Positions 1-7,200 of a DNA stretch of 14,064 nt are shown here, one piece after another. The stretch spans positions 1 through 14,064 of the forward strand of contig CAZQAF010000084.1 of the NCBI GenBank assembly GCA_964591175.1. The letters run 5' to 3'. The number at the start of each line of letters is the position of its first letter. The stretch's first letter is position 1. This stretch comes from UBA11574 sp964591175 (GTDB lineage: Bacteria > Desulfobacterota > Desulfobacteria > Desulfobacterales > UBA11574). Under the pieces are notes generated by a model. That model saw only the letters and a program-made list of their open reading frames with translations. It searched no databases and was not told where the DNA came from. Both the position numbers and the translations under genes were made by a program.

Positions 1-56
1 TCCGGGAAGGCGGCCGGACGGTGGGCGCCGGCGTGGTGAGCGAGATTATAGCGTAA
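1..56 (+). CDS. tuf: Elongation factor Tu, 3' end (partial)
   Basis: This is the last 17 codons and TAA stop of a gene whose start lies outside the window. The frame beginning at base 3 reads REGGRTVGAGVVSEIIA, the very conserved C-terminal strand of domain 3 of EF-Tu, the GTPase that carries aminoacyl-tRNA to the ribosome. A tuf gene just before rpmG, tRNA-Trp and secE is the normal neighbourhood of the tufB copy in proteobacteria. A second tuf starts at 14025, so the organism seems to have two copies. Only the tail is visible, so nothing can be said about the rest of the protein. Confidence 0.93.
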   Translation, partial: REGGRTVGAGVVSEIIA

Positions 57-67
57 CATCTAATATA

Positions 68-142
68 GAGACCTTTGAAAGAGGATTAAAATTTGAGCCT
101 GACGCAGAAATTGGGCAAAAAGGGGCGTTTTTCAAAGGTCTC
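68..142 (+). repeat. Short palindromic repeat, internally deleted copy
   Basis: A perfect 13-bp inverted repeat (GAGACCTTTGAAA at 68-80 and its complement at 130-142) bounds this 75-bp element, which fills most of the tuf-rpmG gap. Its right-hand 62 bases (81-142) match 4096-4156 of the larger rplL-rpoB element at all but about four positions. The block corresponding to about 4030-4095 of that copy is absent, so this looks like an internal deletion derivative. The right end touches the GAGGAG Shine-Dalgarno of rpmG (143-148). No transposase is visible, and I see no clear target-site duplication. Confidence 0.85.
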
Positions 143-155
143 GAGGAGTTAGCTG

Positions 156-305
156 GTGAGAATAATTATAACCCTTGCATGTAATGAATGCAAAAGAAGA
201 AACTATACGACAACGAAAAATAAACGGACAACGCCGGACAAGCTGGAGTTCAGCAAGTATTGCAGGTTCTGTAGAAGACATACGGTGCATAAAGAAACCA
301 AATGA
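156..305 (+). CDS. rpmG: 50S ribosomal protein L33
   Basis: This is a 49-codon gene with a GTG start. The product begins MRIIITLACNEC and ends HTVHKETK, and has the usual size and sequence of bacterial L33, a small protein of the large ribosomal subunit near the E site. It has two CxxC pairs (C9/C12 and C36/C39), the zinc-binding form of L33. GAGGAG at 143-148 lies 7 bases before the GTG and fixes the start. Its place after tuf and before tRNA-Trp and secE is the classical arrangement. The ribosome-binding site directly abuts a palindromic repeat, so the repeat is expected to be in the leader of this message. Confidence 0.95.
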   Translation: MRIIITLACNECKRRNYTTTKNKRTTPDKLEFSKYCRFCRRHTVHKETK

Positions 306-389
306 ACGAATCCATTTGTGACTTGAATTCCGAGAGATATGGTTCGTTTGATTCTGACATGATCGGATGCCTGAAAAGTTGAATTATGC

Positions 390-465
390 AGGCCAGTAGC
401 TCTAACGGTAGAGCGTCGGACTCCAAATCCGGGTGTTGGGGGTTCGAATCCCTCCTGGCCTGCCA
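390..465 (+). tRNA. trnW: tRNA-Trp (anticodon CCA)
   Basis: A complete 76-nt cloverleaf. The acceptor stem is AGGCCAG paired with CTGGCCT, the discriminator base is G, and the 3' CCA is encoded. The D stem is GCTC/GAGC. The anticodon stem is TCGGA/TCCGG (one G-T pair) with loop CTCCAAA, and the anticodon CCA at 423-425 reads UGG (Trp). The T arm is GGGGG TTCGAAT CCCTC. The gene sits between rpmG and secE, a conserved location, and is probably cut from the same precursor transcript. The 84 bases before it (306-389) hold no gene and no promoter I trust. Confidence 0.97.
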
Positions 466-491
466 AAAAATATAGCTGAAAATATTTTATA

Positions 492-890
492 ATGGCTCGT
501 TTACAGAGAAAAAAGAAACCAAGCGTAAAGAAAAAGAAAAAACAGGATGCCCAGGAGAATTCATCGGGCCTGTCGACAAATGTTGCTGCTGAGAAAAAAA
601 CCGACTTGTCGCCGAATTCCGTCAAAACAAGTAAAATAAAATCTTACCCATCCAGGCCGTCGTTTCTGACGAGAACCAAAGCAGAGCCCGGAAAGGTTAA
701 GGGATACATTGATAAGGGACTTCAGTTTCTTAGAGAAGTCAAGATTGAACTAAAAAAGGTGGTGTGGCCGACGCGAAAGCAGACGATCGGCTCTACGATT
801 GTCGTTCTTATTTTGACGATGATCGTCGCTCTTTTTCTCGGAATGGTCGACATGGGATTGTCGAACCTCATACGAGTGGTTTTTAAATAA
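492..890 (+). CDS. secE: Preprotein translocase subunit SecE
   Basis: SecE is the small essential subunit that clamps SecY in the inner-membrane protein-export channel. The 132-residue product has a C-terminal SecE module: an amphipathic helix at about 72-90, the conserved hinge KKVVWPTRKQ at 88-97, and one hydrophobic membrane span at about 100-120. This is the single-span form; E. coli SecE has three spans. Residues 1-70 are a lysine-rich, low-complexity extension (a run of KKKKK near residue 15) that looks disordered and cytosolic. No clear Shine-Dalgarno precedes the ATG, but no better in-frame start is seen. Its stop overlaps an ATG that is probably not used as the nusG start. Confidence 0.95.
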   Translation: MARLQRKKKPSVKKKKKQDAQENSSGLSTNVAAEKKTDLSPNSVKTSKIKSYPSRPSFLTRTKAEPGKVKGYIDKGLQFLREVKIELKKVVWPTRKQTIGSTIVVLILTMIVALFLGMVDMGLSNLIRVVFK

Positions 891-893
891 TGC

Positions 894-899
894 AAGGAG
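894..899 (+). promoter_or_regulatory. Ribosome binding site deciding the nusG start
   Basis: AAGGAG lies 8 bases before the GTG at 908. This spacing fits GTG 908 and cannot serve the ATG at 890, which lies upstream of the motif. The nusG start is therefore placed at 908. Confidence 0.8.
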
Positions 900-907
900 A
901 AGCTGAA

Positions 908-1438
908 GTGTCGCTTAAATGGTATATCGTCCATGTTTATTCCGGGTTCGAAAGTAAGGTCAAGACAGCCCTGGAAGAGCGAATAGCGTCTTCTTCTCAT
1001 TCCGAAAAGTTTGGCGAAGTGGTCGTTCCCACAGAAGAAATCGTTGAGCTTGTAAAAGGCAAGCGAAAAACGTCTTCTCGCAAATTCTACCCGGGGTACA
1101 TACTGGTCAGGATGAAACTCGATGATGAAACGTGGCACATCGTAACGAATACCGCCAAAGTGACCGGATTCCTTGGCGGTCGAGAGAAACCGACACCCAT
1201 AACCGATGAAGAGGCGCAGAAAATCTTAAACCGAATGGAAGCGGGGAAACTAAAACCGCAACCTAAATATTTCTTTGAGACCGGGGATGAAATCCGCGTG
1301 ATAGACGGGCCGTTTAAAAACTTTAACGGGGTTGTTGATGAAGTGAATCCCGACAAGGGGAAAATACGAGTTCTGGTAAGTATTTTCGGCCGTTCAACAC
1401 CGGTGGAGCTGGAATTCGTTCAGGTAACTAAGTTATGA
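908..1438 (+). CDS. nusG: Transcription termination/antitermination factor NusG
   Basis: NusG binds the clamp of RNA polymerase, reduces pausing and links the polymerase to Rho or to ribosomal S10. With the GTG start the product is 176 residues and begins MSLKWYIVHVYSGFE, as NusG proteins normally do; the ATG at 890 would add six unconserved residues. The NGN domain covers about 1-110, including the RKFYPGYILVRM segment at 59-69. A linker follows, then a KOW domain at about 126-176 with GDEIRVIDGPFKNFNG at 126-140. It follows secE closely, as in most bacteria. The downstream gap to rplK is almost wholly a palindromic repeat. Confidence 0.95.
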   Translation: MSLKWYIVHVYSGFESKVKTALEERIASSSHSEKFGEVVVPTEEIVELVKGKRKTSSRKFYPGYILVRMKLDDETWHIVTNTAKVTGFLGGREKPTPITDEEAQKILNRMEAGKLKPQPKYFFETGDEIRVIDGPFKNFNGVVDEVNPDKGKIRVLVSIFGRSTPVELEFVQVTKL

Positions 1439-1446
1439 CCCTAATC

Positions 1447-1590
1447 AGAAGTCATCTCAAAAAAGTCTTTTTGTCCGATATCTGCGTTGAGCCATCGTCT
1501 CAAGTCCTCGACATACTTGAGTATGTCTGCGGGTTGAACCTCGGCCTCGCCTTGATCTCGAACAAAAATCCTAATTTTGAGATGCCTTCT
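1447..1590 (-). repeat. 144-bp palindromic element (nusG-rplK gap)
   Basis: A long imperfect palindrome centred exactly between 1518 and 1519. The outer arms AGAAGTCATCTCAAAA (1447-1462) and the complement at 1575-1590 match at 15 of 16 positions. The centre (1510-1527) is a perfect 8-bp stem, GACATACT/AGTATGTC. Read on the minus strand it aligns with the element at 4015-4157: 1467-1487 matches 4117-4137 at 18 of 21 positions, and 1550-1568 matches 4037-4055 at 17 of 19, with block spacing equal within one base. It is therefore a diverged member of the same family in the opposite orientation. One minus-strand frame is open across it, but the same frame is broken in the related copy, so I treat it as non-coding. 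Confidence 0.88.
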
Positions 1591-1615
1591 AGAAAAAGAT
1601 CGGAGTGACAAAAAA

Positions 1616-2038
1616 ATGGCAAAAAAGGTTATGGCACAGATAAAACTGCAGGTCGCGGCCGGACAGGCGAATCCGTCACCGCCGATCGGCCCTGCGCTGG
1701 GGCAGCACGGTGTAAATATAATGGATTTTTGTAAGGCGTTTAACGCCAGGACCGCCAACGATGAAGGCATCATTACGCCCGTCGTGATTACCGTCTATCA
1801 GGACAGGTCATTTTCCTTTATCACCAAGACACCGCCTGCATCTGTGCTTTTAAAGAACGCAGCAAAAATTGCTAAAGGCGCCGGCGATCCAAAACGCGAA
1901 AGAATCGGTAAGGTTACGCGGCAGCAGCTCGAAGAAATTGCCAAACAGAAAATGGTTGATTTGAACGCAAATGATTTGGATGCGGCATGCAGTATTATTG
2001 CCGGTACAGCCAGAAGCATGGGGATTGAAGTCGTTTAA
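1616..2038 (+). CDS. rplK: 50S ribosomal protein L11
   Basis: L11 is part of the GTPase-associated centre of the large subunit, where it binds 23S rRNA beside L10 and L7/L12. The 140-residue product starts MAKKVMAQIKLQ and has the proline-rich N-terminal segment (about 20-30, NPSPPIGPALG) that closes over the rRNA and faces thiopeptide antibiotics. The C-terminal rRNA-binding domain follows at about 70-140. The length is that of the family. ATG 1616 is chosen because it gives the family N terminus and has CGGAG 10 bases upstream. A longer frame from a TTG at 1577 would begin inside the palindromic repeat. rplA follows 20 bases later. Confidence 0.96.
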   Translation: MAKKVMAQIKLQVAAGQANPSPPIGPALGQHGVNIMDFCKAFNARTANDEGIITPVVITVYQDRSFSFITKTPPASVLLKNAAKIAKGAGDPKRERIGKVTRQQLEEIAKQKMVDLNANDLDAACSIIAGTARSMGIEVV

Positions 2039-2058
2039 AAAGGAGTGGATATAAGATC

Positions 2059-2763
2059 ATGCCGAAGCGGGGTAAAAAATATTTAGAATCACGTAAAAAG
2101 GTTGATGCAAAGGCAAAACTCAGTTTCAGCGAAGCCGTAGATATAGCCATCAATTCATCGTATGCAAAATTTGATGAAACCGTTGATGTAGCGGTTCGGC
2201 TGGGTGTTGATCCCAGGCATGCCGATCAGATGGTTCGCGGCACTGTAATTTTGCCCAATGGCCTTGGTAAAGAGGTGAAAGTTCTCGTATTTGCTAAAGG
2301 AGAAAAAGAGCAAGAAGCCATAGATGCGGGGGCGGATTTTGTCGGGAACGACGATTTAATAGAAAAAATAAAAGAAGGATGGTTCGGCTTCGATAAAGCT
2401 GTTGCGACACCTGACATGATGGGGGCTGTCGGAAAAATAGGAAAGCTTCTCGGTCCCAGGGGGCTCATGCCCAATGCAAAAGTCGGAACAGTAACATTTG
2501 ATTTGGCCAGGGTGGTCAAAGAGATCAAAGCCGGTAAAATTGATTTTAAGGTTGAAAAAGCTGGCATTGTACACGTTCCAATGGGCAAAGTCTCTTTTGG
2601 GGTAGAAAAGATTGTTCAGAATGCATCTGCCTTTTTAGAAACGATACTTCGACTCAAACCGGCTTCCAGCAAGGGAACCTACCTGAAAGGTATTGCCATC
2701 TCAACGACCATGGGACCCGGCGTCAAGATTGATGCGACCAGTGTTAAGGATTTAATCAAATAG
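2059..2763 (+). CDS. rplA: 50S ribosomal protein L1
   Basis: L1 forms the mobile stalk that moves deacylated tRNA out of the E site. In many bacteria it also represses the rplK-rplA message. The product is 234 residues, normal for the family, and begins MPKRGKKYLESRKKVD. Recognisable segments include GKLLGPRGLMPNAKVGT near 128-144 and the late STTMGPGVKID signature near 215-225. AAGGAG right after the rplK stop is the likely ribosome-binding site, with slightly long spacing. The L1-binding leader expected before rplK cannot be picked out here because the palindromic repeat occupies that gap; this is an absence of recognition, not proof of loss. Confidence 0.96.
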   Translation: MPKRGKKYLESRKKVDAKAKLSFSEAVDIAINSSYAKFDETVDVAVRLGVDPRHADQMVRGTVILPNGLGKEVKVLVFAKGEKEQEAIDAGADFVGNDDLIEKIKEGWFGFDKAVATPDMMGAVGKIGKLLGPRGLMPNAKVGTVTFDLARVVKEIKAGKIDFKVEKAGIVHVPMGKVSFGVEKIVQNASAFLETILRLKPASSKGTYLKGIAISTTMGPGVKIDATSVKDLIK

Positions 2764-2814
2764 ATTTCCCGGCACTGGATGCAGATATTTTGCCGCTGCC
2801 ATCCCTAAAGTAAT

Positions 2815-2900
2815 TCAATATTTCTGTCAAAGACCGTAGGTTCACTTGTTTGTGTTTAATCGGCAATGCCGGCCTACCGAGACATCGTATGATGATTAGT
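2815..2900 (+). promoter_or_regulatory. Ribosomal protein L10 leader (autoregulatory RNA)
   Basis: The 182-base rplA-rplJ gap contains the hallmarks of the L10 leader family: AGACCGTAGG at 2831-2840 and CCTACCGA at 2873-2880. They pair through GTAGG/CCTAC and carry the flanking A/G-rich bases expected of a kink-turn. A small CGGC-AAT-GCCG hairpin (about 2861-2871) lies within. In studied bacteria the L10(L7/L12) complex binds this leader and represses rplJ-rplL translation. The outer limits are approximate. I see no promoter in this gap that I would trust. Confidence 0.75.
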
Positions 2901-2927
2901 TGTTCCTCCGGTTTTTACAGATCAAGG

Positions 2928-2936
2928 AAGGAGGTG
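2928..2936 (+). promoter_or_regulatory. Ribosome binding site deciding the rplJ TTG start
   Basis: AAGGAGGTG is a near-perfect Shine-Dalgarno sequence 9 bases before the TTG at 2946. Together with the conserved N terminus it supports a TTG start for rplJ. A strong site with a weak start codon downstream of the L10 leader fits a gene controlled at translation initiation. Confidence 0.8.
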
Positions 2937-2945
2937 TTTTAGCTT

Positions 2946-3467
2946 TTGCGGATAGATAAAAAGAAAGAAATTGTAAAAGACCTGCATGAAAAGTTTGCAA
3001 GATCGAAAGTCGTTATCATCACCGATTATAAGGGACTTGATGTGTCAACGATAAATGACTTGCGAAGGCGACTAAGGGCACACGAAATTGAATATAAAGT
3101 AGTGAAAAATTCGTTGCTTGTCCGAGCGGCCGAAGAGACCGATGTTGCGTTGATTAAAGATCGGTTTAAAGGTCCGAGCGCAGTGGCTTTAAGCTATGAT
3201 GATCCGATTGCGCCGGCAAAGGTGTTGACAAAATTTTTAGACGAATACAGTCAACTCGAGATAAAAAGCGGTGTGATGGACGGAAAAGTTCTCGATTTAG
3301 ACGCCATCAAAAAGATGTCGACCCTTCCTTCTCGAGAAGAGCTTCTGGGTCAATTCCTCTCGGCAGCCAATGGTGTCGCTACGGGTTTTGTAAGGGTCCT
3401 GAACGCCATACCGGTACAATTGCTCAATGTGCTTCAGGCAATAAAGGAACAAAAAGAAGCCGCTTGA
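2946..3467 (+). CDS. rplJ: 50S ribosomal protein L10
   Basis: L10 is the base of the ribosomal stalk. Its N-terminal domain binds 23S rRNA and its C-terminal helix carries the L7/L12 dimers. The 173-residue product reads MRIDKKKEIVKDLHEKF at the start, with YKVVKNSLLVRAA near 49-61 and a long alpha-helical end (about 134-173) for L7/L12 binding. The start codon is TTG, supported by the strong ribosome-binding site at 2928-2936. With rplL downstream it forms the classical rplJL pair, and the leader upstream is the likely target of feedback control by the L10-L7/L12 complex. Confidence 0.95.
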   Translation: MRIDKKKEIVKDLHEKFARSKVVIITDYKGLDVSTINDLRRRLRAHEIEYKVVKNSLLVRAAEETDVALIKDRFKGPSAVALSYDDPIAPAKVLTKFLDEYSQLEIKSGVMDGKVLDLDAIKKMSTLPSREELLGQFLSAANGVATGFVRVLNAIPVQLLNVLQAIKEQKEAA

Positions 3468-3522
3468 TGAGAACGGGTTCGAAATAGTCCCAACGTTAAA
3501 AGCAGACTGGAGGAAAAATCAA

Positions 3523-3906
3523 ATGGCAGATATTACCAAAGAAGATGTTATTGAATTTATAGCAAATATGTCGGTGCTCGAATTGTCCGAGCTCGTTAAA
3601 GAAATGGAAGAAAAATTCGGGGTTTCTGCAGCCGCGCCTATGGCTGTCGCCGTAGGCGGTCCTGCCGAAGGCGGCGGCGCTGCAGAAGAAGAAAAAACCG
3701 AATTTGATGTTATTCTGACGACTTTCGGCGACAAGAAGATTCAGGTTATCAAGGAAGTCAGGGCGATAACCGGGCTGGGACTGAAAGAAGCGAAAACTTT
3801 GGTCGATGAGGTCCCCAAACCTGTCAAAGAAGGTGTTACAAAAGAAGATGCTGAAAAAATCAAAAGCCAGCTTGAAGAAGCCGGCGCTCAGGTTGAGATA
3901 AAGTAG
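3523..3906 (+). CDS. rplL: 50S ribosomal protein L7/L12
   Basis: L7/L12 is the multicopy flexible stalk protein that recruits EF-Tu, EF-G and other translational GTPases. The 127-residue product has the N-terminal dimerisation helices (about 1-33), an Ala/Gly-rich hinge (about 35-55) and the compact C-terminal domain (about 58-127). The latter contains the conserved KIQVIKEVRAITGLGLKEAK and the GVTKEDAEKIKSQLEEAGA helix. GGAGGA at 3509-3514 is well spaced from the ATG. The gap from rplJ is 55 bases. A 353-base structured spacer separates it from rpoB. Confidence 0.97.
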   Translation: MADITKEDVIEFIANMSVLELSELVKEMEEKFGVSAAAPMAVAVGGPAEGGGAAEEEKTEFDVILTTFGDKKIQVIKEVRAITGLGLKEAKTLVDEVPKPVKEGVTKEDAEKIKSQLEEAGAQVEIK

Positions 3907-3908
3907 TA

Positions 3909-4003
3909 CCCCGGTTCAGCGGTTCAGCGTTCAAGGTTCATGGTTCGGTAATGTCAACATGCCGCAAGCATCGACAACCTTGAACGCGGAACGGCGAACC
4001 CGG
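3909..4003. repeat. GGTTC-rich palindrome after rplL
   Basis: An imperfect palindrome of about 95 bp centred at 3957, starting two bases after the rplL stop. The inner arms GCGTTCAAGGTT (3927-3938) and the complement at 3976-3987 are a perfect 12-bp match, and pairing continues outward with mismatches to 3911 and 4003. The left arm contains repeated GGTTCA units. It shows no resemblance to the neighbouring element at 4015-4157. No T-run follows, so it does not look like an intrinsic terminator. As RNA it would form a long hairpin between rplL and rpoB. Confidence 0.8.
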
Positions 4004-4014
4004 AATATATGGGG

Positions 4015-4157
4015 CGAGACCTTTGCAAAATGCTGATTTTTGTTCAAGTTCAAGGAAGGCGAAAATTTTAACCGCAGGAATACAGCTAGTATTTTGAGGA
4101 TTAAGATTTGAGCCTGACGCAGAAATTGGGCAAAAAGCGGCGTTTGCAAAGGTCTCG
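4015..4157 (+). repeat. 143-bp palindromic element, full-length copy (rplL-rpoB gap)
   Basis: A perfect 15-bp terminal inverted repeat (CGAGACCTTTGCAAA at 4015-4029, complement at 4143-4157) bounds a long imperfect palindrome centred at 4086. The inner stem is AATAC/GTATT (4079-4083 and 4089-4093). The right half matches the copy at 81-142 almost base for base, and the whole aligns in reverse orientation with the element at 1447-1590. No open frame of note and no obvious target-site duplication is visible. The look is that of a small non-autonomous element mobilised by a transposase elsewhere, or of a large REP-like palindromic repeat. Confidence 0.88.
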
Positions 4158-4168
4158 GAGCAAAGGTG

Positions 4169-4200
4169 ACCGGTAAGGCATATTGAATAATGCCTCCGGT
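4169..4200 (+). other. Stem-loop upstream of rpoB, with a short direct repeat beyond it
   Basis: ACCGG (4169-4173) pairs with CCGGT (4196-4200), and AGGCAT (4176-4181) with ATGCCT (4190-4195), giving an 11-bp stem with a two-base bulge and an 8-base loop. No T-run follows. In E. coli the rplL-rpoB spacer holds an attenuator and an RNase III site; a similar processing role here is an inference. Beyond it, CCCCATAA occurs twice (4214-4221 and 4228-4235) shortly before the rpoB ribosome-binding site. Confidence 0.6.
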
Positions 4201-4259
4201 TAAAAAGCCTATTCCCCATAATCTATACCCCATAACCCAATCAACATATTGGAGATGCA

Positions 4260-7200
4260 ATGTCGGAAAGGCTTTTGGCAAACAGACGCATAAGAAAAAG
4301 TTTTGGAAAAATATCCAAAATTATTGATATCCCCAATCTTATTGCGGTGCAGCAGGAATCCTACAGTCGATTTTTGCAACAAGATGTACCTCCGGAAAAA
4401 AGAAGAGAGATCGGTTTGCAAGCGGTGTTCAAATCGGTGTTTCCCATAAAAGATTTCACGGGGACCGCCTCTCTTGAATTTGTAGCGTATCGGTTTGGAG
4501 AAGTCAAACACAGTGTTCAGGAGTGCATGCACCGGGGAATGACTTACGAGATCCCGCTGCGAATTACGGTAAGGCTGGTCGTATACGATATCGATAAAGA
4601 GTCCGGGGTTACAAATATCCGAGATATTAAAGAGCAGGAGATATACTTTGGTACGATTCCTTTGATGACCGATAATGGTACATTTATCATTAACGGCACT
4701 GAACGTGTCGTGGTCAGCCAGCTTCACAGGTCTTCCGGCGTGTTTTTCGATCATGACAAAGGGAAGACGCATTCCAGCGGCAAGGTAATATATACTTCCC
4801 GGATTATTCCTGTACGCGGGTCGTGGATCGATATGGAGATCGATCACAAAGATATCGTTTATATTCGAATTGACAGGCGACGCAAACTTCCGATTACAAT
4901 CCTTTTTAAAGCCTTTGGGTATACTTCCGAAGACATTCTGGCTTATTTTTATAAAACGGAAAAATTCGTCGTCCAGGGCAAACAGCTTTTTAAAATAATG
5001 GATGAGGACCTACTGAAAGGTCAACGTGCCAGTCGGGATGTTAAAGATCCCAAGACCGGCGAAACCATTGTTTCCAAAGGACGGGCAATTACCAAGACTG
5101 CACTTAAACGTCTCAAATCCGCCGGTATCGAAATGATTCCAATGAGTGTCGAAGACATTACGAACGGCGTTTTTATCAGAACGATCCTTGATCCCGAAAA
5201 GGGAGAACCGGTTATAAAATGCAACCAGAAATTTGACGAAGAAACATATCAGATATTGCAAGATGCCGGCATCAAAGAATTTGATCTGCTTTATATTGAC
5301 GGTGTAACCACCAGTGATTCCATTCACAAGACATTGCTTCTGGATAAAGTCGAAACAAAAGAGAGTGCGCTCATCGAGATATATCGCAGACTCCGGCCCG
5401 GAAATCCCGCGACACCCGAAGTGGCCCAAGATTTTGTTGATCACATGTTTTTCAAGTCTGCTTATTATGATCTTTCCGGTGTCGGACGAATGAAGATCAA
5501 CATTCGTTTGGGAATTGACTCGTCCATTCATTTAAGAACACTTCGAAAAGAAGATATACTCCTTACGACGAAAACGCTGTTGGAACTCAAAGATACCCAG
5601 GGAGCGGTTGATGACATCGACCATTTGGGAAATCGAAGGGTTCGTGCCGTTGGAGAACTTCTTGAAAATCAATACCGTATCGGATTGGTCAGAATGGAAC
5701 GCGCCATTAAGGAAAGGATGAGTTTGCAGGAAGTCGATGCCCTGATGCCCCACGATCTTGCCAATCCCAAGCCGGTTTCCGCGGTTGTTAAAGAGTTTTT
5801 CGGAACCAGCCAGCTCAGCCAATTCATGGATCAGACAAATCCGCTGTCGGAAACAACGCACAAAAGACGTTTGAGTGCCCTGGGACCCGGCGGATTGACG
5901 CGTGAACGGGCCGGTTTCGAGGTCAGGGATGTTCATCCGTCACATTACGGACGAATCTGCCCCATAGAAACACCTGAAGGACCCAATATCGGCCTCATTG
6001 TGTCGCTGAGTACATATGCCCGGGTAAATGAATACGGTTTTATCGAGACCCCGTACAGCGTTGTTAAAGACGGTACCGTGCTTGAAGATGTAAAGTTCCT
6101 CACCGCCTTTGAAGAAAAAGAACATCCCATTGCACAGGCGAATGCAGTGCTCGACGAAAAGAAAAAGTATGTCAATCCGTTGGTGACATCACGGGTGGGC
6201 GGAGAATTCATGATGGTAAAGGCGGATGATATCGAACTGATGGATATTTCTCCCAACCAACTGGTCAGTGTTTCGGCATCCCTTATTCCCTTTCTTGAAA
6301 ATGATGACGCAAACAGGGCGTTAATGGGATCGAATATGCAACGTCAGGCCGTTCCTTTGATGGTGAGCAAGGCGCCGCTGGTGGGTACCGGAATCGAAGG
6401 CGTAGTGGCCAAGGATTCAGGTGTTACCGTGGTTGCTCGGCATGACGGTATCGTTGTAGATGTGGATGCGTCCCGGATCGTTTTAAGGCATGATGCCAAG
6501 GATGGCGACGAATCTGACGAGATGCCGGTTACGGTTCACAATCTTTCAAAATTTATTCGTTCCAATCAGAATACATGTTTTAATCAACGCCCTATCGTCC
6601 GAATAGGACAAAAAGTAAAAGCCGGACAAATCATAGCAGACGGCCCGGCGACAGATTACGGCGAACTTGCCCTTGGAAAAAACATTACCGTGGCTTTCAT
6701 GCCGTGGGGCGGATATAATTTTGAAGATTCGATTCTCATGGGTGAAAGGCTTCACCGGGACGGCGTGTATACCTCTGTTCATATTGAAGAGTTTGAAGTC
6801 GTTGCCCGAGATACCAAGCTTGGCAAGGAAGATATTACCCGAGATATACCCAATGTGGGTGAAGAGGCTTTAAGGGAACTGGATGACTCCGGTATTATCC
6901 GGCTCGGCGCCGAGGTAAACCCGGGGGATATCCTGGTGGGTAAAATTACCCCCAAAGGTGAAACACAACTTTCGCCCGAAGAAAAGCTTTTACGGGCTAT
7001 TTTCGGTGAGAAAGCCGGAGATGTTAAGGATACTTCTTTGCGGGTTCCTCCCGGTGTTCAGGGGATTGTTATTGATGCCAAGGTTTTTTCAAGGCGTGGC
7101 GTCGAAAAAGACGAACGCACCCGATGGATCGAAAATACCGAAATTACCGGCCTTGAAAAAGAAAGAGATGACAAGCTTTCGGCTATCCAGTCTGTGGTTC

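Noticed and set aside
306..389. Promoter before tRNA-Trp (TTGTGA and TATGGT, 16-base spacing)
   Set aside because: Each hexamer matches consensus at only four of six positions, and the gene is probably within a longer transcript.
203..625. Minus-strand frame of 140 residues across rpmG, tRNA-Trp and secE
   Set aside because: It is antisense to three well-supported genes, and the central part is the usual false translation of a tRNA.
890..907. ATG 890 as the nusG start
   Set aside because: The ribosome-binding site AAGGAG lies downstream of it, and the product from GTG 908 matches the normal NusG N terminus.
1441..1600. Minus-strand open frame across the nusG-rplK palindrome
   Set aside because: It reads plausibly (ADILKYVEDLRRWLNADIGQKDFFEM) but the same frame in the related element at 4015-4157 has stops, and no start or ribosome-binding site is evident. 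It could be a relic of a coding ancestor.
1577..1615. Longer rplK reading frame from TTG 1577
   Set aside because: It starts inside the palindromic repeat and adds 13 unconserved residues. ATG 1616 gives the family N terminus MAKKV and has a ribosome-binding site.
4209..4847. Long minus-strand frame of 212 residues over the rpoB start
   Set aside because: It is a shadow of rpoB with no recognisable protein features and runs into the repeat-rich spacer.
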